Below, piece after piece: positions 32,546 to 42,230 of a stretch of DNA of 64,000 bases (positions are counted from its first letter, which is position 1; every line of letters begins with the position of its first letter). The stretch covers positions 62,001 through 126,000 of the forward strand of contig JAPXFQ010000347.1 in NCBI GenBank assembly GCA_028564705.1. Reading direction: 5' to 3'. The notes under the pieces were generated by a model, which saw only the letters and a program-made list of their open reading frames with translations, did not search any database and was not told the origin of the DNA. Origin of the DNA: Apricaphanius iberus. Lineage: Eukaryota > Chordata > Actinopteri > Cyprinodontiformes > Aphaniidae. The translations under genes and the position numbers were made by a program.

Positions 32546-32850
32546 TCTTCTTGATGTTACCATCACTTGGTATTGCCACATCCACCAGAGAGGAGCTAAA
32601 GAAGGCTTGGAAAGTGAAGATGACAGCAGTACCCATGGTAATTGGAGCACTTGGGGCAGTGACGCCCAAACTGGAGGAATGGCTCCAGCAGATCCCTGGA
32701 AGAACCTCAGACATCTCAGTCCAGAAAAGTACTTGGAACGGCAAAGATACTGATCAGGACCCTCAAGGTCCCAGGCCTCTGGTAGAGGACCCGTGCCTGG
32801 AATGGGAAAAACCACCCACGGTGGGCGAGAGGGGAATTTGATTATATATA
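32546..32850 (+). mobile_element. R4/Dong-like LINE tail, second copy
   Basis: Carries the endonuclease C-terminal region in broken form (VDVAIPSD on one strand reading, VIGALGAVTPKLEEWLQQIP). Then comes the 3' UTR (GGTAGAGGACCCG, CACGGTGGGCGAGAGGGGAA) and a TATATATGTATA repeat. It abuts the decayed L2 on its left. See 22026 for the protein. Confidence 0.75.
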
Positions 32851-32892
32851 TATGTATACACATTTATGTATAAACATATATACACATTTAAA

Positions 32893-33105
32893 CTATAGTC
32901 ACAGCAGTAACCGTGGAATCGGAGTACTCGGGGCAGTGACCCCCAAACTGGAGGAATGGCTCCAACAGACAGTGGAGTAGTTGGAACAGCAAAGATACTG
33001 TGCAGAATCCTCAAGCTCCCAGGCTTCTGGTAGAGAACCCGAGCTTGGAATGGATGGGGAACCATCCAGAGTGGGGGGAGGGGAATTTACATATATACAT
33101 ATTAT
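32893..33105 (+). mobile_element. R4/Dong-like LINE tail, third copy
   Basis: A shorter, more diverged copy directly after the TA-rich spacer of the second copy: ATCGGAGTACTCGGGGCAGTGA, CAGGCTTCTGGTAGAGAACC and GGGAGGGGAATTTACATATA. So two 3' ends of the same family lie in tandem in one TA-rich tract. Confidence 0.75.
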
Positions 33106-33111
33106 AAAGTT

Positions 33112-34600
33112 TATTAAGTTCCATTCAAAAAGTGAAACTTTTATGTTAGATTCTTTCATTATACAGGCTGATATATTTCAAATGTTTACTTATTTTAATT
33201 TTGATTATTATAACTGAGAACTAATGAAAGTCCCAAATTCAGTATCTCAGACAATTAGAATATTGTGAAAATGTTCAATACTGAAGAAGCCTTGTGCCAC
33301 GCTCTCTAATCAGCTAATTCATTTAAAACACCTGCAAACGCTGCTTAAATGGTCTCTCAGTCTATTTCTATAGGGTAAACAATCATGTGGAAGACTGCTG
33401 ACTCGACAATTGTCCAAAAGTTGACCATTGACACCTTGCACAAGGAAGGCACGACACAAAAGGTCATTGCTAAAGAGGCTGGCTGCTCACTGAGCTCTGT
33501 CTCCAAGGAGAGGCAAAGGGAAGGACAAGATGTGGTAGAAAAAAACTGTACAAACAATAGGGATAACTGCACCCTGGAGAGAATTGGGAAACAAAACCCA
33601 TTTAAAAATGTGGAGGAGATTCACAAAGAGTGTACTGCAGCTCGAATCAGTGCTTCGAGAACCACCACACACAGAAGTTAGCAAGACATAGGTTTCAGCT
33701 GTTGCATTAATTGTGTCAAGCCAGTCTTTGAATAAAAGACAGGGTCAGAAGTGTCTTGCCTGGGCTAAAGACTGGACTGCTGCCAAGTGGTCCAAAGTTA
33801 TCTTCTCTGATGAAAGTAAATGTTACATTTCCTTTTGACATCAAGGTCCGAAAGTCTGGAGGAAGAGAGGTGAGAAACATAATGCACATTATTTGAGGCC
33901 CAGTGCAAAGTTTCCACAATCAGTGAAGGTTTAGGGTGCCATGTCATCTGCTGGTGGTGGTCCATTGTGCTTTCTGAGAATCAAGGTCAACGCAAAATCT
34001 ACCAGGACGTTTTAGAGCACTTCATGCTTCCTGCTAATGACCAACTTTATGGAGATGCAGATTTCATTTACCAACAGGACTTGGCACCTGCACACACTGC
34101 CAAAGCTAGCAGTACCTGGTTTAAGCACCATGGTATCCGTGTTCTTGATTGGCCAGCGAACGCGCCTGACCTTAACCGCATAGATTTTCAATGAGGTATT
34201 ATGAAGAGGAAGAGGCAATATATCAGACCCAACAACTCCGAAGAGCTGAAGGCCACTATCAGAGAAACATGGGCTGTCATAACACCAAAGCAGTGCCACA
34301 GACTGATCGACTCGATGCCATGCTGCTTTGCTGCAGTAATCCAGGCCAAAGAAGCCCCAACTAAATACTGAGTGCTGTAAATGCTCATAATTTTCATGTT
34401 CATACTTTTAAGTTGGCCAACATTTCTAAAAATAATTTTTTTGCATTGGTCACAAATGATATTCTAATATTCTGAGATACTGAATGTAGGAATTTCATTT
34501 GTCGTCTGTTATAAACGTTTGAAATATATCAGTCTGTGTATAATGAATTAGTCTAATATGCAAGTTTGACTTTTGGAATGGAATTACTCAAATAAATCAC
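33112..34600 (+). mobile_element. Tc1-like DNA transposon, decayed, inserted in a TA-rich LINE tail
   Basis: Terminal inverted repeats are recognisable: left end AAGTTCCATTCAAAAAGTGA with GGCTGATATATTTCAAA, right end with the reverse complement TTTGAAATATATCAGTCTG and CTTTTGGAATGGAATTACT. The inner parts also pair (CAGTATCTCAGACAATTAGA with TATTCTGAGATACTGAATG). The repeat arms are at least 90 bp and discontinuously about 150. The left end lies in TA-rich sequence, as expected for TA-targeting Tc1 elements. It encodes the transposase pseudogene below. Confidence 0.8.
33385..34371 (+). pseudogene. Tc1-like transposase pseudogene
   Basis: The N-terminal helix-turn-helix part reads VQKLTIDTLHKEGTTQKVIA, then KEAGCSLSSVSKERQREG. 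The region around the first catalytic Asp (LSSLMKVNVTF-like, FSDES in another frame) is broken near 33690 and 33830. The second catalytic block is clear: DFIYQQDLAPAHTAKASS. The third, usually PDLNPIE, reads APDLNRID, so the expected Glu is Asp, and a stop follows two codons later. The C-terminus (NSEELKATIRETWAVITP to FAAVIQAKEAPTKY) reads in the same frame up to about 34371. Several stops and shifts make it inactive. Confidence 0.8.
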
Positions 34601-34689
34601 AATTTTCATGATGTTAAAAGCGGCAAACACTCACACATACAGCAGTACTACCACATCATAGCACATATCTACTGTTATCCTCATTCAGT

Positions 34690-34905
34690 GCATTTACATG
34701 TAGCGAATCACATGTGAATCGCTGCCTCAGTCACAGTCAGTCATCCACCCATTCACGCACACATTCACACACTGATGATGGCAAGCTACGTTGTAGCCAC
34801 AGCTGCCCTGGGGCACACTGGTGCCAACGGGCCCTCTGACCACCACCAGTAGGACACAACGACGGAGACCGTCATAGCCGGGGCTTGAACCAGCAACCTT
34901 CATAC
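34690..34905 (-). repeat. tRNA-derived SINE, left of a head-to-head pair
   Basis: Reverse complement begins with GGTTGCTGGTTCAAGCCCCG (B-box region). It carries the body GGGCCCGTTGGCACCAGTGT and CCCCAGGGCAGCTGTGGC, and ends in the AATGGGTGGATGACTGACTG tail part. Same family as the split SINE at 9735/12573. Confidence 0.7.
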
Positions 34906-35160
34906 TACAGTGGTAGAGTTGTCAGCCTGTGACTCAGAAGTCATGCGTTTGATTCAGGCTTCCGCCCGCTACATGGCTTTGTGTCCTTGGGCAACAAACT
35001 TCACCCACCTTGCCTACTGGTGCTGGTCAGAGGAGCCGGTGTTCGGCAGCCTTGCCTCTCTCTCAGTGTGCCTCAGGGAAGCTGTGGTTACAGTGTAGCT
35101 TGTTATTATGTGTGTGTGAATGTGTGAATGATTTAATGTAGTGTGAAGCAGGTCCACTGG
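34906..35160 (+). repeat. tRNA-derived SINE, right of a head-to-head pair
   Basis: Begins CAGTGGTAGAGTTGTCAGCC (A-box side) with TGCGTTTGATTCAGG (decayed B box). The body is TTGGGCAACAAACTTCACCC, GCTGGTCAGAGGAGCC and GCCTCAGGGAAGCTGTGG, and the tail part is GTGTGTGAATGTGTGAATGA. It faces away from the SINE to its left. Confidence 0.7.
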
Positions 35161-36690
35161 ACTAGATAAGGCATTATAGATCTACCCTGAGAACGAGCCC
35201 TCTCTTTTCCCCGCCTTTTTGGGATCGTAGCGGCTTGACCTTCCGATCTCTTCAAACCTGCTGGGGGTCAAATCCCCTTTTTCCATGTTGCACATCGCGG
35301 ATCACAGCTACTTACAATGGTGTACTCTGCAAGTGCTGATTGGCCGTCAGCGTTCTGCTCGCCTCTCCCACACAACTCAGGTGAACAAACTATTTATTTT
35401 TTTTCTCCCTGTTTTGGATCCAAGATTTCCCCTTTCATCGCCCAGCCTCTGATCGTGAACTAAAGTAGGAACATTCCATTCTTTGTTCTTAAATCTGGGT
35501 TGGAGCTGATTTAGATTGATTGTGCATGCTTTGTTACAAACTGTTAAATGTGTTGTGTTAAGGTTTATTCTGTTTTTTTACCTGTAAGCAAAGTAGGGTG
35601 TTGATTTTTGCGTGTGTGTTGAGTTTCCACGAACTGGAGTGTTTCCATTGAGATGAGCAAAGGACGAACGTTACACTTTTATTAAACCATTTAGTTTAGC
35701 GGTTAGCAGGGACCAAACTAACCGAGCTTGAACTCATTTTGCTTGTTTGTGTGACTAACTTAGTTATTAAATCCTTTAAACTGAGTTAAATCTCTGTTTC
35801 TTTTATTGAGTGACTTTCAATACACTGGTCAAAGGGCTCATCTTTCAGATAGACTGATTATCTGGCCCAATAATTAATATTATTTCTTACGAAGTGAGGA
35901 ATTGGTGCCCCATGATAATTACATGAATTATTAATTTTCTGGCTTGCCATAAGCAACCCTTTGATTTATAGCCAGAAAATGAGAATTCCCTAAAATTCCC
36001 AATTCAGACATGAATTGGGGATTGATTATTCAGACATGACTCTCAACTCTACTAATCCATTAGTCTGATTAAGAGCGGTTCTACATGTGTGGCCATGCCA
36101 GAAAACAGCCAGAGAAAAACGCAGTTTTTTTCAGTCCATATGGTATGGGTCTCGGCCCATGCTGGAATCCAGTGTTTTACATGTCGGACTACATCAAAAC
36201 AGCAGGTGGCGGTATACAAACAATTCTGTAGCAATCCAACAAACAAGGGAGTGAGAAGTACTGACGTCATGAAACAAGCGACAGCCTAGATTATAAACAC
36301 ATGGGTCTACTGGTCAACTGCTACCTGAAGCCATCTACAGGGTGAGTTTTGTAGTAAACCCACCGTTTTGTAACCTGGTGTTTTGCTGTGGGACGCTCGA
36401 ACAGCATTGTTTTGATCTCTTTATCTTTGCGGGGCATTTCGGTACCTTCGGTCAGCGGTGTCGTCACTTCCGTGTAGAGCGTGTCTATTGTCTTAGATAC
36501 AGCCAGAGTACGGATTGTGTTCACATGATCCGTATCTACTCGTACCTGGACTCTGATACTACCTCCAAGGCAGGTCTCTCGGACCGTATCCTGGCACGGT
36601 CCAGGCTGTGTTTACATGGTACGAAAGAAGTGGATTTTGAGCAAATATGGTACCTGAATACGGACTCAAGTCCCATGTGAAAACGCCCTA
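35161..36690. other. enpp2 intron 2, unclassified repeats
   Basis: 35210-36050 looks like one old element: it has a GGTCAAATCCCC block, TGGCCCAATAATTAATATTA, GAATTGGTGCCCCATGAT (primer-site-like) and AATTCCC/GGGAATT echoes, but no coding frame or paired LTR. 36310-36690 has internal echoes (GTACGGATTGTGTTCACATG, ATCCGTATC, ACGGTCCAGG, CCCATGTGAAAACGCCC) suggesting a hAT-type MITE. Open frames here have no known domain. Confidence 0.3.
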
Positions 36691-37809
36691 AGTTCCAATA
36701 AGCCATATCAGTATTGGGATGCGCGCAATGCATTCCGGTGGTTTTGGACCCCAAACTGCCATAAGCAAACGTACATATAGATAGAGAAAGCTGCAAAATT
36801 GAGGATTTTTTAACTAAAAACATATATTGGCCATAGTGGGCTGTCTGTGTCCACGAAGCATAATAAAGAACTATGTGTGCCAGCATGTGCAGCTACAGTG
36901 CAGAAACTACTGATTGTTTTTGATAAAAGAAGAAGGAAGTGGCGTGTTCCAGGTTGATTATACCGGGCTTGTTGACATCCTACAGATAATGTGGTTAATC
37001 CTAGACCCAGAAACGCTGTTTGACGACTAGGCAGAAGGGAATGTTGTCATGCAGAAGTGGTCTCAGCTACTTTTCATCCAAGAGCTCATGAAGTCAAGAT
37101 GTGCTCTATCATCCTATTGCAGGGATTTCTTGCTTGTTAAATATCTGTGCTATGGCTAGCAGTTAGCACATAGCTTATTGGCTTCCGTCGTGCTTTTAAA
37201 CTCTTACAATTTGTATTTTTCAATGGGATTTTTACTTGTTAGAAGCAGTAAGAGCCCATATAAGGCTGAGATGGTCTAAACATTAATCCTTCACATCGAC
37301 TTCCAGCAGCAAGCTATGCGAAGGCTGCATGCTAATGACTATGCTACAAAAACAAAAACTGTTAGATCTAGACGGTCAAGAGGAATATTGAATAATTAAG
37401 CTGTTTAATCATATATTTCTTACCTTGTTAATCTACCTCATATGTCCATTCTTATCCTTCTTTTCTGTATGTAATGCCTATAAAATAAATGGTGGTTCAT
37501 TACAAGGGTCGGTATCATTCATAAACTGGTTTGTTTTGCATTCTCCACTGTTCAAAGTGGTAACTACTGTTTCTACAGCCAACCACGACACAATGAGTAC
37601 CAGGTATACTTGAAAATTCCACCAAAAACAGCCTTTAAGGGGCTTTAATAGTCTCCATATTAACGAAAACACACGCCTACATACACTGTTTACAGTCAAA
37701 CCGGGGGTTTGTTTGGGTTCCAAAAGCCGTGACTGGGGGTCCAAGCCGCATTCGTTAGCCCGCACACTTGCAATACCTATATGGCTTATTAGATGTGCAT
37801 TGAAATGTC
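36691..37809. other. enpp2 intron 2, unclassified
   Basis: No gene seen. GCTAGCAGTTAGCACATAGC and similar short low-complexity motifs occur. A frame at 37478-37870 on the minus strand has no recognisable domain. Confidence 0.3.
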
Positions 37810-37895
37810 CTGACTTGAGTCCCAGGGGTTGGTGTCTATCCCAGCAGTCATTGGGTGAGAGGTGGGGCACACCCTGGAAAGGTCATCAGCCCCCC
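37810..37895 (-). repeat. SINE tail fragment
   Basis: CCCAGGGGTTGGTGTCTATC, GTCATTGGGTGAGAGGTGGG and CACACCCTGGAAAGGTCATC match the tail-side block of the complete SINE at 50545-50898. The tRNA-like head is missing. Confidence 0.7.
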
Positions 37896-37927
37896 CACCC
37901 TTTATCCTTTCCTTCCAATCTCTGTCT

Positions 37928-38425
37928 TTAACCCTTTGATGCACAACATGGGTCAAAAGTGACCTAGCAGAGTTTTTATTTTTGATATATCTGCAATAAA
38001 TTATTCTCATCATTGAGTAGTCAAGGTATTCCTCAGTTACCATGTTTTAAACCATCAAACACAGTTGTGTTCATGTTTCCTTTCTTACTTTTTGAATAAA
38101 AAGCATCTTTGTATCACTACCCCTCTAATGCACAACATGGGTCAGAAATGACCCATATCCATTTTCTATGTATTTTTTTGTTTAGCTCAGTGTTTCTATG
38201 ACATATCATTGAAATAAATTAATTTAATCGGTTACTCTCCCAAATATGTGGTAAATGTGTTTATTTTTACCACAAATAACCATTTTCAGTTTTTCCTTTC
38301 TTACTGTAGGGACAAGCACAGCTTTTGTATTTCTACCTAAACTTTACACAAATGGGTCAGAAACGACACACATGCCTTTGCTAGCATTTGGAGGGGGGAA
38401 AACTGTTCACAATTTTAGCCTAGAT

Positions 38426-38482
<57 letters not shown>

Positions 38483-39240
38483 GTATTTTTTTTAAATCAT
38501 TCTAACAGTACCTCAAATCATATTTGATGGCAGTTGTGAAGTGTACATAATATTTGATTAAGTTTAGCTTACTTTGATAGTGAGTTATTTTAGAAGAGTT
38601 AAAAGTAGTTATAGCTAGTGTTTCTTGCTAGTGGTGGTGGTGCGGGTGTGCTGACAGATTTATCTAATAAGATAACAAGAAATACTCAACTAAGTAGTTT
38701 TCTAGGCTATTTAGCAAAGTAGTTACCTAAATAATTTGTAGTAGTTACTTAGCCAAGTCAGCAAAATAAAAGTGTATGTATGCGTATGTATATTGATGTG
38801 CATCTGAAAATATTGTGCTTTTGATTTGCTTCATCCATAGTATAGCTGTTTACAGATTTATTGCTGAGAAGGTTGCATAAGTGCTGCAGCAAAAACCAGA
38901 TATAAATGAGGAGGCCATTTTTACAGATTCAAGTTTGACATTTCTGATGATGATGACCCAGAATATTTGCCACAGGATCTGTGGGGGTGTCTGGAAATCC
39001 AGTTTTACTGCATGAATAAGAGTCCCCTCAATATTCAGAAGACTTATCTAATGAATCCTCTGAAGAGGAAACTTAGTCCAATAATCTGAGTAAAAAAAGA
39101 TCGTATTAGGATGAGACACTTGGATGACTGTGTGAATGGGTGTAACTTTGATGTAGCAATATAAAAACTATTTGTGTTGATAAAGAATTAAAGGAAAAAT
39201 GGAAATAGTGATCTATGGCAATCCGAAACAAAACATTTAA
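37928..39240 (+). mobile_element. Possible piggyBac-like remnant
   Basis: Starts at a TTAA (37928-37931) followed by CCCTTTGATGCACAACATGG, with two further internal copies of the ATGCACAACATGGGTCA motif (38130) and a weaker one (38352). Around 38890-39060 the DNA reads like the acidic N-terminus of piggyBac transposases in mixed frames (ATTTCTGATGATGATGACCC, CAGAATATTTGCCACAGGAT). No right end with the inverse motif was found, so limits and class are tentative. Confidence 0.4.
38430..38481 (+). repeat. CT dinucleotide microsatellite
   Basis: About 25 perfect TC/CT units. Confidence 0.95.
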
Positions 39241-39249
39241 AGAATACTT

Positions 39250-39865
39250 GGAATTAGGGGTGTGCGATATGATGATTTAAGACAGTGAAGCGATCTACAC
39301 GTCTGACAATCTGTCATTTTTGGGAGATTGTTCTATCCCGATTCACAGTTCTGCTGCTGTATTTCTGCCTCTGTGCGCGAAGATTCTCCTTAATTCAGCA
39401 AACGGTAGAAAAAAATTATTATTATAAAGTTGCCCAGCTGACTTTTTTTTTTTTCAAACACCGCCATAACATGCATGTACGCTGAATGCACAGAGTTGCA
39501 GGGAATATTAAGAATATGTCTGGATGGATGGAAGAATAATTAGAACTGCTTACACTACACTCGACCTTCGTTTGTATTTGGAAGCGTTATGTGTGCCTGT
39601 TTATAATATCAGGATTCTGCAAAAAACATTTGAACCAGTAAAGGCTAGATTTACCCTGTTGTATGAGGATTATAAATTGTTGTATTATAGATTGCACAAT
39701 TCATTTTGAACTATATTTGCAGCTGCATGTTCGTCTTTTATTTTAATTTTATATTTTGTTTCCTCAATATCATATTTTTAAACTAAAGTAATTTCATGTT
39801 TATTTTCTGTTTTAGTAGACAAGTCAAGATTAAAATTGTATATAATACATATATATTATATAATA
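39250..39865. other. Unclassified, hAT-like left end
   Basis: TAGGGGTGTGCGATATGATG at 39255-39274 resembles a common fish hAT terminus, but a partner end was not found. The rest is AT-rich without a gene. Confidence 0.3.
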
Positions 39866-40078
39866 CATAGATAGAATAGCATAATAGCATAATCCTTTAA
39901 TAGTTCCACCAGGGAATATTCAGTCGTAAACAGCAGCCAAAGAAACAACAAATATACAAAATATGTAACAGAAGAGAAAAATATATTAAAAAAAATACAA
40001 AATACACAGAATATGTACATCAACACAGAATATGTACATCAGGTGGAAATAATTTGCAAATTATAGCAGTGTGGTTGT
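39866..40078 (-). mobile_element. LINE 3' end fragment
   Basis: Reverse complement shows TTCCCTGGTGGAACTATTAA followed by AGGATTATGCTATTCTATC, the usual end (NNACTAATAAAGGATTA plus short tandem tail) of a fish CR1/Rex1-group LINE. The remainder holds AATATGTACATCA direct repeats (40010-40040). No coding part. Confidence 0.5.
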
Positions 40079-40084
40079 GTGCAA

Positions 40085-40135
40085 AATATATATATGTATA
40101 TATATATACATATATATTGTATATATATTTGTTTT
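40085..40135. repeat. TA-rich microsatellite
   Basis: Alternating TATATATGTATATATA blocks, partly palindromic. Confidence 0.85.
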
Positions 40136-40148
40136 ATATATTGCTTTT

Positions 40149-40625
40149 CCTGCGTTTTAAGCATCAAAGCTCATAAGGCTAGCAACGAAGAAGTTCAGCT
40201 AGTTGAACTTTGGACGGTCCTAAAGCTGTTGATGCAGCACAGGAACCAATCAGAGCGACTCACTGTAATGACGTTGCCTGACGTCGACGCTGCCTAGCCA
40301 ACCATGATCTGCAAGTGTTTTAAACATCCAGCAGAGAAAGGCCCGCCTACGAGCTTTGCAAGCTTCATGGTGCATTCAGACCGCAGGCTTTGTCAGCGTC
40401 AGCGACGTCAAGATTACATGTTAAGTCTATGGCGGAGGCCGTTGGAGGAGCGTCGCGGTCTCTGTGGCGCTTTGTGAGCTTTGGCTCCCTCAACTTTTCA
40501 AGCTTTTCCTGCTTTTCCTGCTCCAAAGCTCATGAAGCCAGCAACGCAGAAGTTCAGCTAGTTGAACTTTTGACGGTGCTGACGGCCCTGAAGCGGAACG
40601 TTAACCAATCAGAGCGGGAGCAGGA
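40149..40625 (+). repeat. Direct duplication of a ~120-bp block
   Basis: 40149-40270 and 40500-40625 share CAAAGCTCAT(A/G)A, GAAGTTCAGCTAGTTGAACT, GACGGT and AACCAATCAGAGCG. The right copy lies inside the Harbinger-like element that starts near 40367. Confidence 0.75.
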
Positions 40626-41233
40626 AAAACCTACATTTTAAGTCTAGAAAACGCAGATTTAAAAAATCATATATAACACTTACTGAAGACAGATGCATAG
40701 GTGCTCTTCGGGAGGAATAGAGAACCTGTAGTTGGTGTCCTGGTATGCGATTCGAGCTCCGATGCAGCCCAGGAGGTCGTCAAACTGGGCACGGGACAGA
40801 CAGAAGTACCGCTGAAAGCGAACCTCATCCATAAGCAGCTCCTGGAGCAAATGGTCAAACTCCCCAAACTCAGAGCGTATCCGTAGAATAGGGTGTATTC
40901 ACAAACGGCGCTGATGTTGCCGAAGTCGATGTTGTCTAGCTTTATTTAGCAAATAAAGCCAAGCCACACTCTCAATATTACCCGCCATAGTCCAGAATGT
41001 ACAGCAACAGAAGAAGCCCCGTCCATGCGCTCTTTTTTGCTTAGAAGTGCAGACTTTTAAGCTTTGACATAGAAGCGTCAAACTAGATATTTGTGAGATT
41101 TGCTTGACGCTGACAAAGCCCTTGGTCTGAACGCAGCATCAGCCTAAAAATGTATCTTCTGTGTATATGCGTCAGACTAGTCGCTTTGTGAGCATTGCTT
41201 GATGCTGATAAAGCTTGAGGGTCTGAATGCACC
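40367..41233 (-). mobile_element. PIF/Harbinger-like element, truncated
   Basis: Terminal inverted repeats: left ATGGTGCATTCAGACCGCAG with GCTTTGTCAGCGTCAGC; right GATGCTGATAAAGCTTGAGG with GTCTGAATGCACCATAA. A second, inner copy of the right terminus lies at 41095-41140. A TAA follows the right end, but the left flank is TTCA, so the usual 3-bp duplication is not clean. The interior holds only the first part of a transposase. Confidence 0.7.
40677..41022 (-). pseudogene. Harbinger transposase, N-terminal exon(s) only
   Basis: The minus strand starts MAGNIESVAWLYLLNKARQ (ATG at 41022). It reaches a TGA where a Trp is expected before IHPILRIRSEFGEFDHL, and continues LLQELLMDEVRFQRYF, SRAQFDDLLGCIGARIAYQD and TNYRFSIPPEEHLCICLQ. 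This is the conserved N-terminal part of vertebrate-type Harbinger transposases. It ends at a good donor-like GTAAGT. The DDE catalytic domain is missing. The element could only be mobilised by an outside transposase. Confidence 0.8.
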
Positions 41234-41540
41234 ATAACTGTACATGAAGAGGTTTGTATGAGATACATTGAATCAGGGCTTTCTAAGCGTTGAAGCTGTT
41301 TTTCAGCAGCTGTGTGATAAACTGTCCCAGTCTTATTATTTTATGTATGTCATCCTAAGGATGGGGGCCCACAGACACATGCAACTCATTAACAGGAAGC
41401 GGGAAGGAAACTTTAGGAATAACAGCGCCACAAAGAGTTCCTGTGTCAACAAATAAATTGAGTGTTAAAGACAGAAAAGCCACATTGTGCCTGGGACAGC
41501 TCAGACGTTCATTTTATGGCAAAGGTCATAATGTACTCAC
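41234..41540. other. enpp2 intron 2, donor side
   Basis: Intron 2 begins at 41540 on the minus strand (GTGAGTAC). No feature otherwise; short open frames show no domain. Confidence 0.5.
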
Positions 41541-41646
41541 ACTCTGTCTTGGATGAAGCCCGATCTTCTCCTGAGCGTTTGGGACGAACAATGACAAAGC
41601 CCAAACACAGATCAGAGCAGCACAGAACTGACAGCATCCACACACT
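41541..41646 (-). CDS. enpp2: enpp2 exon 2: signal peptide and furin site
   Basis: A 106-nt exon between an acceptor (GTCCCCTCAG) and a donor (GAGT|GTGAGT). It reads SVWMLSVLCCSDLCLGFVIV, then RPKRSGEDRASSKTE. The hydrophobic core followed by RPKR matches autotaxin, where a signal peptide is followed by a furin-type site. ICLGFTAHRIKR of mammalian ENPP2 lines up with LCLGFVIVRPKR. It starts in phase 0 and ends in phase 1, fitting both neighbours: six codons from 41961-41978 before it, and the SMB1 exon at 12897-13052 after it. The distance from the furin site to the first SMB cysteine also fits. If exon 1 were wrong, the internal Met four codons in could start a shorter leader. Confidence 0.8.
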
Positions 41647-41960
41647 CTGAGGGGACAGCAACAAGGCTTTCATTAGAGCACACTCTCATACCTCATAAGA
41701 CAAACCTGTCTACGTGGTCACTTTAACATTTAACTGCAATGAAAAATACAAGCTGACTGCTCTCACTGCAGGAGGCTGCTTCTGCACTCCACACAGTATG
41801 GACCACCCACATGCCAGAAGCAACCACTCGCATGAACGATTAGCCAACTTTGTGCTACATGCAACAGACACACAGATTCATAATTGTTGTGGAGCTGGAA
41901 AGGAGAAAAGAACCAGATGAGCACAGATTGGCGCGTTCTCGGCAGCGGTTCTTATCCTAC
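41647..41960 (-). other. enpp2 intron 1 (314 nt)
   Basis: Short intron with donor GTAGGA and acceptor CCCTCAG on the minus strand. No repeat recognised, in contrast to the very long intron 2. Confidence 0.6.
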
Positions 41961-41978
41961 CAGTTTCTGCAGCAACAT
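41961..41978 (-). CDS. enpp2: enpp2 exon 1, coding part (six codons)
   Basis: ATG at 41978 in the context GGAACAATGT, reading MLLQKL, then a donor CTG|GTAGGA in phase 0. Joined to exon 2 it gives MLLQKLSVWMLSVLCCSDLC, a normal-looking signal peptide whose length up to the furin site matches the mammalian protein. The upstream frame is open for about 100 nt but has no ATG. The assignment rests on phase, context and product shape, not on transcript evidence. Confidence 0.6.
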
Positions 41979-42112
41979 TGTTCCCCTTTGGCCTGACAGC
42001 AGCCCGGATCTGAGGATCAGAGACTTCAGGAGTGGAGGACCACGGGGGAGGAGGGTACTTAAACACAACCAGAGGGAGGGGCTGAATGAAAAGACTGGAA
42101 TCCTATTGGTGT
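41979..42112 (-). promoter_or_regulatory. Probable enpp2 core promoter and 5' UTR
   Basis: Minus strand: a CCAAT box (ATTGG on plus, 42105-42109), about 45 bp further a TATA-like TTTAAGT (42058-42064), and then about 80 nt of GC-rich leader to the ATG. A start near 42030 would give a 5' UTR of about 50 nt. A G-run at 42147-42158 lies just upstream. No transcript evidence. Confidence 0.5.
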
Positions 42113-42230
42113 GGGGGTGGAGAAGGGTCCCTGCGCAAAGAAGGAGGGGGGGGGGGGCGACAAATAGACCACATTCATCATTATATGGTCTTGTGCAAAA
42201 GGGACTCATATCCCACTGTTTTTCACATTG
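42113..42230. other. enpp2 proximal upstream region
   Basis: Contains a long G-run (42147-42158) and CATTATATGGTC, no gene. Possible regulatory sequence. Confidence 0.3.

Noticed and set aside
36342..36680. 113-codon frame on the plus strand
   Set aside because: No domain, and the DNA has the inverted echoes of a MITE; no splice or promoter support.
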